Shown one piece after another: positions 57,722 to 64,000 of a stretch of 64,000 nt of DNA. The stretch lies in the NCBI GenBank assembly GCA_949130495.1, contig OX422214.1, positions 1,844,046 to 1,908,045 on the forward strand. The letters run 5' to 3'. This stretch comes from Sambucus nigra. Its lineage: Eukaryota; Streptophyta; Magnoliopsida; Dipsacales; Adoxaceae. Both the position numbers and the translations under genes were made by a program. How positions within the stretch are numbered: position 1 is the first letter of the stretch; the number at the start of each line of letters is the position of its first letter. The notes under the pieces are model-generated. The model was not told the origin of the DNA, did no database searches, and saw only the letters and a program-made list of their open reading frames with translations.

Positions 57722-58432
57722 CTAAGTAAAATCACTTCTTCGCTCCTTGAGGAATACAATTAATTCTTGTTTGAGGGGTATTAGTAATGCAAACCTAATT
57801 TGGGTAGTTCTTTTCGATTTTTCATCATCTAAGATCACGTTTTTTCTTATTTCAAACTTTTCCCCCTTGACTAATTCAGCTTCGTCTTTAGGGTCTAGGG
57901 TATCTACTTGATACGTGGCAGACTTCATCTTCAGATTGACTACATCATGTTGCTTGGCAGAGGTGTAATAGAATTTTCTAGCCACGTTTTAATATCCTTT
58001 AACCATGCCGACTCTAAAATGAGTGGGGAACTTCAAAACTTGATGGACAGTAGATGGGACTACTTCAAACTTCTTCAAACCTACTCTACTAAGAATCATG
58101 TTATATTTTGAGTTAACATTATTATCCAGGAACAAGAAATCAATCTTATCTGTTCGACTGATCGACCAACTGTCGAGTAATACTTCCAGTTTCACAGTTC
58201 CTAGAGGGTATATTTTTTCTCCCGAGAAACCAATCAAAGGTCTATGAAATGGCTCCAGCTGAATAAATTTCAACCCCAAACTTTTGAAGCAATCAAAGAA
58301 TAAAACATCAGCCGAACTCCCGTTATCAACCAAAACCCTAAAAATTTTGGCTTCATTAATTCTAATAGTAACCACCGAAGGATCATCATGGGAGGTATAA
58401 CACTTCGGACAAATAGCTATCTGAGAAGTCAA
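57722..58432 (-). pseudogene. Tat protease region (broken)
   Basis: The product contains VLVDNGSSADVLF, a protease motif with Asn in place of the usual Thr (DTGSS), then GFSGEKIYPLG and FLFLDNNVNSKYNMILSR. It runs on through KMKSATYQVDTLDP after a stop at about 57988. It lies just upstream of RT in Tat order. Confidence 0.85.
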
Positions 58433-58975
58433 TAATTAGCTTATCTTTTTTCACTTTCTTGGTTCTGTCATTATCTTCGTCATTCAGATTAATATCCCGA
58501 TAAGTTCACTCACTTGAGCCTTATTTAGATAAGCTTTTTTTTAGCAATTTGATCTTCTCCGCCTGCACATCCTCCAGTAATTACCTGACAATCAAACGAA
58601 GTGAAAATGATCATTTTTATGTAAACCTCCGGCTATTTTGGCCTCTCCAGAAGATCTGGATCATCTTCCTGGTCATCATACCCCCTTTTCCTATCGTCTT
58701 TAGGCTTGCAGGGTGATACCGACCTCTTATCAGCTTCTTGTCCACCATGCTAATCAACATATTTGTCAAACTTTCCTCATCGGATGAGCATTTCAATTTC
58801 GTTCCTCAGATCTATACACTTGTTAGTTGTATGTCCATGGTCTTTATGAAACTCAGATTACTTGGACTTATCCCTCTTATAAGGTGGCAATTACATTTTC
58901 CCCGGACATTTCAAGCCTTTGCTTTTCCTTATCTCATCCAGGATATGGTGTACTCCCACAGTCAGAGGAGTGTAG

Positions 58976-60303
58976 TCAGCTAATTCTTAAGCTTATCCTT
59001 TTTTTCTCCTTTGTTTCCTTTGGATTTTTCGAGTCTTTTTTATCAGCAGGTTTTGATGTCAGCCCTTGCCCTTGTTTATCATCCATAGCTTCTTTGGCAT
59101 TCATTATTTTCCCAACTTTATCCATGAGTTCGACCGTGGTCTTAGGTGGATGTTTTTCCAAATCATAGTATAGCTTTTGGGTAAGTAAACCACTCATTAA
59201 TGCAGCAATAATGGTTTTTTCTTCACAATTCATGACCTCTAACTTTTCATGGTTAAAGAAAGTAATATACACCCTTGTATATTCTCCCACACGTTGCTTG
59301 ACATTCAAGAGATGAGACACTTGTTTATCTGGCTTTACCCCAAAATAGAAGTTACTGATGAATAGCTCGGCCAGTTGGCCTAAAGTTATGATTTATCCTC
59401 TAGGTAAATTATTATACCATATATGGGTTGGGCTACTGATGATACTTGAGAAAGTCCTACGTCGCATCTCATCGGGAATAGTATATACAGTTGCTTCAGC
59501 CTAATGTTGTTCAATATGTAAAATGGGATCGGTTTTACCATTATACTTAGGGGTGATTACAGGTGGTTTGAATTTGTCTGAACTATGGAAATCCATAAGT
59601 ACTTGGATAAAAGGAGACACTTTAGTCAAATTTCACGACAACGGATACTTTTCCTTGGCCATTTCTCCCAGTTGATCTTCCAATCGCTGGATTGATCCTT
59701 GCCATGCAATTTACTCAGTGTTGGATTTATTTGAAGCTACTCGTCCATCATTTCTACGCATTTTTGCTGAGCTCTCTTCCTGAGAAGCCTATTCGGCACA
59801 CATAGATTATCAAACACTTGATCTGCTTCTGAAGATTCTCTATGGTGGTCAGCTTGACGGCCACGTGATTGTAAGAAGTCTCCATGAGGTCCTCTCTTAG
59901 CCCTGGGACCTAGACGATCAAATGTCCATGCTCGCCTTAATCTTTCTATGGCACTAGGTCTTTCAGGAGTTAGAGATTGCAAGTCTGGTTTGGAAGACCT
60001 AATAAATGAAATGACTCACGGGCGATAAGACCTATCGCGTGAAGATCTAGATTTATTATTGTAATTGCTCCTATAGCTGGGTGGTGGCATGCGTCTCCCA
60101 TGCGATGGAGAGACAATGTTTCTGGATGGAGCCATAGATCTGGTTTGTAACACCTGAACCAATTGTTTCGTAGTTTGCTACATTATTTCTCATCCTTTGA
60201 CCAAATTTATCAGAGCTCCACCAAGATCATCTGTAATAGGAGGAATGGAAGGGACAATAGGGTTGCCCTCATTTCTATTACAACTCTTAAGGGGGTAATT
60301 CAT
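58976..60303 (-). pseudogene. Tat gag (broken)
   Basis: It begins MNYPLKSCNRNEGNP at 60303 with an early stop at about 60190. Further pieces are AIERLRRAWTFDRLGP (59950-59900) and the capsid C-terminal part at 59320-58976 (LLNVKQRVGEYTRVYI, FFNHEKLEV, AALMSGLLTQKLYYDL, LMDKVGKIMNAKEAM). The remainder to the protease (58975-58433) is heavily decayed but keeps GGCAGGEDQ. Multiple stops are present. Confidence 0.8.
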
Positions 60304-60360
60304 CTTTGAAAATAAAGTAACACAATAATTCAAATTGGTAGATAATGATGATAGACAAAC

Positions 60361-60380
60361 GTTCTCGCAGACGGAGTCAA
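60361..60380 (-). other. Degenerate primer binding site of the Tat element
   Basis: Minus-strand TTGACTCCGTCTGCGAGAAC resembles the TTGGCGCCGTCTGTGGGAAC site common in Tat-type elements. It lies between the LTR end and gag, as expected. Confidence 0.55.
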
Positions 60381-60382
60381 TA

Positions 60383-60690
60383 TGTTGATGTCTAAAATTG
60401 GATTGATTCCAATTTTATAATCATAGAGAAAATAATAGATAAAACACTTAAAGCACACACACAAGAGAAAATATTTTAGAGTGGTTCAGCTATAACTTAG
60501 CCTACGTCCACTGTGATTGTTATTACTCATTAGTTACAATAGCTCAGTGCATATGTGATTCAAGTTGTTCCTTAAGTTGAGGGATCTCCATGCATTTATA
60601 GGGGTTTGAAACCCTAGAGATGGAACGTTTTCATATGCCAAACGTTTACATCTATATACAATAAATGTGTATTTTGGAATTCAGTGCATG
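60383..60690 (-). repeat. Tat 5' LTR (minus strand), outer edge uncertain
   Basis: On the minus strand it ends ACATCAACA just before the primer site. It contains a TATA box CCTATAAATGCA (complement at about 60592-60603) about 200 bp upstream of that end. The outer end could not be fixed because the 3' LTR is not in the window. Confidence 0.5.
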
Positions 60691-60709
60691 TTGGTGTTTT
60701 GGGCAGACT

Positions 60710-62164
60710 AACCCTTGTTATTCTTGATGGTCGGCCTTCCAGGGTTGGTCGACATTTTATTATTGGTCGTGTTATTTTCCAAGTAAGTATTCTTGTTGCT
60801 GAGTAGGCAAGTCAACTTGACATATTGAATGAGAAGTCTCTTCTTTGTAGTCCACGTGGAGGTGTAATTTTTACATACAACACCCCATATCAACATAGCT
60901 CTCAACGTAAATGGTTGCATTTTGTGCATGTCAATAGCTGTAACTCCTTCCTATAATTACTTCAACTCATCTACTAATGGTTGAAGAAAAGCATCAATAT
61001 CTTGACCCGATGCCTTTAGCCTAGGAATCATTAAGATAATATTTGGAACTCCCCTATCAAGCACAAAAAAGGTCCCATATTATAAGGCGCGATCATGACA
61101 GGCCAACAACTATAACTATTAGAATGAATACCATAGGGATTGAGCCCATCTGTTGCTATCGCAAGCCCAACATTGTGCCCTTCCTTGGAAAAATTGGGCC
61201 ATCTACCTTTTAGCATTCTCTATTGAGATGAATCACAAGGATGTCGCTAATAATCCCATGAACTTATTGCCCGACGGTTCCATGTCATTTCATGTGCTAT
61301 CCAAGGTATAGTATACAATCTCACTAGCCTTAGAATTAAAGGCAAATGTTTCAACACTTTCATCAGTTCTTTGCATAACCTTTTGCCTTTCTTTGAGGTC
61401 ATTGCATATCCCGGTTATCCACTCTGAGGACATTCCTCCAAATCTTCATTATTTTTCCACTATAAAATACAGTTATTAACACAAACATGAATGTAATTTG
61501 TTTTCATCCCTAGGTCTTTCATCATTCTCTTCATGTGCAGATATTTTCTAGTAATGTGTTTCCTTTTGGAAGTCACCACTTCAAGACCGATAAGAGAGAG
61601 GTCACGCTATTTCGAGACCAACTAAACTGATTCTTCAAATAATGCAATTCCATAATTACAGAGAGATTAATCTCAGGACCCTCACATCAAGGGTACAATT
61701 TCTCAATCGCTAATCTATTATATTGATAATACTTCTCATTGTCGACATATAATTTTTTAGAGAATCTTTCCTGGTCAGGTTTCACACAATGTTGTTCGTG
61801 CACTCTGTAACACGCGTCAACTATCTTTTGAAGCCTTTTATTCTCATTGTTATTAGTTTTATTATGTCTTCACAATCAATAGGTTCCACTACGGGATATG
61901 TTATGGTCGATGATAATGTTTAACCATGTAAAGCCCACGTAGTATATGTCCTATCTATACCATGCATTATCAAATGATCCTTGATATCTACGGCAGTAAA
62001 AATGCTTCTTATTTCGATACTTAACGTTTGGATAAGTAAAGGTCGAGAACTGATGGTCATTGTTTGCAATTGCAAAAATTAAGAAAAGACGCAACTCGAT
62101 TTGTGTACACCTCACTTATTCTATTCCTCTCATTCATCCATTCTTTGTTCAATGTTTGTGACAT
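60710..62164 (-). pseudogene. CACTA (En/Spm) tnp2-type transposase remnant
   Basis: The intact protein binds CACTA ends and cuts out the element. On the minus strand from an ATG at 62164 I read VHEQHCVKPDQERF, KLYP then CEGPEINLSVI, LHYLKNQFSWSRNS, and RLVRLYTIPWIAHEMTW. The strongest block is WPNFSKEGHNVGLAIATDGL to SYSCWPVMIAPYN at 61200-61080, and then IDAFLQPLVDEL and FTLRAMLIWGVV follow (60980-60890). These are the Transposase_21 (tnp2) blocks in correct order. Many stops and frameshifts are present, and the DNA C-terminal to TWTTKKRLL (about 60840) is lost. It abuts the Tat LTR. Confidence 0.85.
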
Positions 62165-62572
62165 TCTGCACTACTAAAAAAATCATGCTTTACACACAAG
62201 TTCTATGCCAATATACAAAAACAGAATTATTGATACACGCATAAGTAAAATCACAACTATAACATGCAGTTATTTTTATCTCACCATAGCTCTAACCAAT
62301 GAAATATAAAATATCACTTTATACATAGGAAAGAAAAATATCACCTTATACCTATCCAAGCGTTATGGTACAAAAAATTTGTAAGACCAAGAGTTGCGTT
62401 TAGTAATCTTGCAACTGCAACAACATTGCATATCTACTGAAAAAAACTTTTGAACATGTAAACTGAAAAAAACTCTAATTGGCCAAAGCAAAATTTTCAA
62501 CAAAAAATGCAATTCCACATTTAGCCCCTTCCAAACTAAAATCCTACAATCCACCAAAATCAATATATAATT
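62165..62572. other. Segment between the CACTA remnant and the LTR
   Basis: AT-rich with no gene. CACTACTAAAAAAATC at 62169 resembles a CACTA terminus, but it points away from the transposase and no partner end is found. It may be leader sequence of the CACTA element. Confidence 0.35.
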
Positions 62573-63953
62573 GTAACACCTCGTCCACCCGGGGAGAGCG
62601 AACGGAGTGCTACTACGATAAACTAAATCAATTCCTCAATATAACAAGGTATAGAGCATCTAAATCCCATAATAGAAAAGAAACCACTAATCCCAAATCT
62701 CTTCAAATAAATATTACAATTCTCCAATGCTCTATACATAAAAAATAATACAATCTTCTCATTGTATTCTCGAATATTCGTCCCAAAATAATCCACGCTA
62801 AAAATCATCCCAATCGGTCCGTAGCGCTCAAATCCGCGCTAACCTACCAATTAAAAGAAAATATAGGGAAGTACACAATATGACAGGAAAGATGCTCAAC
62901 AAATATTAGTGGTGAATAAAACGTCACAATACGAGTATGAATATTCAAATCAAATATGAATCTCATAAGCAATTATATCAATATAATTTCTCAACAACAC
63001 ATTAACCAGGTCACCAGACCTCACCATCGTACCACGCCTATGCATTTTTCAAGCGTATTCGGAAAAAGAAATATTAGCGGGTGCCCAACTTCAGTGCCAT
63101 ATTGAAATCTCATGACAATATGCTCAACATCAAATATAATACCACATGAATCGAAATTCGATGCCAACAAATATTTTTAGATTTACAAATGAATTTATCA
63201 ATTCAAATATGAGTCAATAATCACAAGAAAACAAAGGGAATAACACTCGCAAGATTAAGGAGCATATTGTGTAAAATCACATACCTTAAAATCATCACAT
63301 AATGTCAGCCTCAAAATCTAATCACACCATAACGTTCCTCTCGCGAAAATAATCCAATCAAGTTCTAGCCCAAACTCGAGAAAATAACAAATAAGCCTTC
63401 TAATCTATGGTTGAAATCTTGAATAAGTTTGGGGCTATGGTTTGTAGATGAAAGGGAGTAATTTTGGAGAGGTCTTCTGATTGAAAAGTTTGAGAAAATG
63501 TGAATTGAAAAGCCAAGACACAAATTTGTTGATATATAAATGATTAAGTGTTTGATTAAGAAAAGATTTCTAATCAGATACAAACACTAAAAAATTTGTT
63601 TTGAACGATTGGACCATTGGCATTGGATGAAATTTTATATAAAATTAGATGAAGATGAGAGGAAGTTGTCCAAAAAATTTCAGCTCAATCTAACAGTTCA
63701 ATATTTTTAAATATTTGTTTTTTTCTAGAGAGTTTTATGTTTTGACGACTCTTAGAGAGTTTTATGTTTTGAGGACTCTTCTATATAATAAAAATTCAAT
63801 TAAAACTCAATTTTAATTCCAATTTCAAAACCGTTTGAAATTCTCATCTTTAAAAATAAAATAAAACATATTTGAGCAATAAAAATAATTTTACCAAAAA
63901 CTTTATTTTCTTCTATATTTTGAAAATACCCCAAAATTACACGGGTTGTTACA
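62573..63953 (+). repeat. LTR of a Tekay-related family
   Basis: It runs from TGTAACACCTCG to GGGTTGTTACA. Its part at 63555-63780 (CTAATCAGATACAAACACTAA, then GAACGATTGGACCATTGG) is the inverted counterpart of 12410-12620 and 5450-5640, and its start resembles 7877-8165. No target duplication matches (ATAAT on the left, TACAT on the right), so it may be part of a larger element or truncated. It has the opposite orientation to the other Tekay-type LTRs here. Confidence 0.65.
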
Positions 63954-64000
63954 TACATATACACTCAAACAATCATAATTGATGAAACAAAATCAAAACA
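63954..64000. other. Window end
   Basis: 47 bp of AT-rich sequence after the LTR. No primer site is visible. Confidence 0.3.

Noticed and set aside
62169..62184. CACTACTAAAAAAATC as a CACTA terminal repeat
   Set aside because: It points away from the adjacent transposase, has no partner terminus in the window and no 3-bp duplication could be shown.

Overview
This window is plant nuclear DNA, almost entirely nested transposable elements. The plant signatures are Ty3/gypsy elements of Tekay (chromovirus), Tat and Athila type, SIRE-type Ty1/copia elements, a CACTA tnp2 transposase and a decayed plant-type 20S proteasome beta-subunit gene with GT-AG introns. The amount of nesting suggests a large angiosperm genome; the species cannot be named from this sequence. 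I see no intact host gene, no rRNA or tRNA gene and no CRISPR array. Every recognisable element protein is broken by stops or frameshifts.

Layout, left to right. (1) 1-5324: a compact Athila-like element with a tRNA-Asp-type primer site and one unrecognised 375-residue acidic ORF. It sits inside the left LTR of (2), a minus-strand Tekay-like element (5325-13377) with a tRNA-iMet primer site but no recognisable gag-pol. (3) That element lies in a long LTR of a further family, 'LTR-X' copy 1 (13378-13473 plus 20015-22577), which also received (4) a gag-only SIRE-type element (13474-20014, target duplication TAATT). (5) 22578-25300 is old low-copy DNA with a SINE-like fragment, MITE-like inverted repeats and a proteasome beta type-4 (PBG1) pseudogene. 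(6) 25301-25639 and 39499-40400 form an inverted copia-LTR structure. It was split by (7) a Tekay chromovirus (25640-39498, target duplication GGTAT) with broken gag-PR-RT-RH-IN-chromodomain and a nested solo LTR (28608-31780, target duplication CCTGG). (8) 40401-40875 is unassigned. (9) LTR-X copy 2 (40876-42881 and 45796-46362) holds a solo Tekay LTR (42882-45795). (10) A minus-strand Tat element (46363-46842 and 55596 to about 60690) is split inside its polyprotein by (11) a SIRE-type copia element (46843-55595). (12) 60710-62164 is a CACTA transposase remnant, and (13) 62573-63953 is another LTR.

Biologically this is a record of successive insertions: SIRE into Tat, Tekay into older LTRs, Athila-like into Tekay-like. 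Some members (the gag-only SIRE-type, Tekay-like without gag-pol, Athila-like with one odd ORF) would have needed proteins from autonomous relatives.

The most interesting structure is not protein coding. Several unrelated LTR families carry a cluster of short CpG-centred palindromes (TTCGAA, ATCGAT, GATCGATC, GGTCGACC) whose sequence differs between families, and even between copies of one family, while the position in the LTR is kept. The Tekay-type LTRs also share a small stem-loop with compensatory base changes, and a conserved block about 300 bp from the LTR start.
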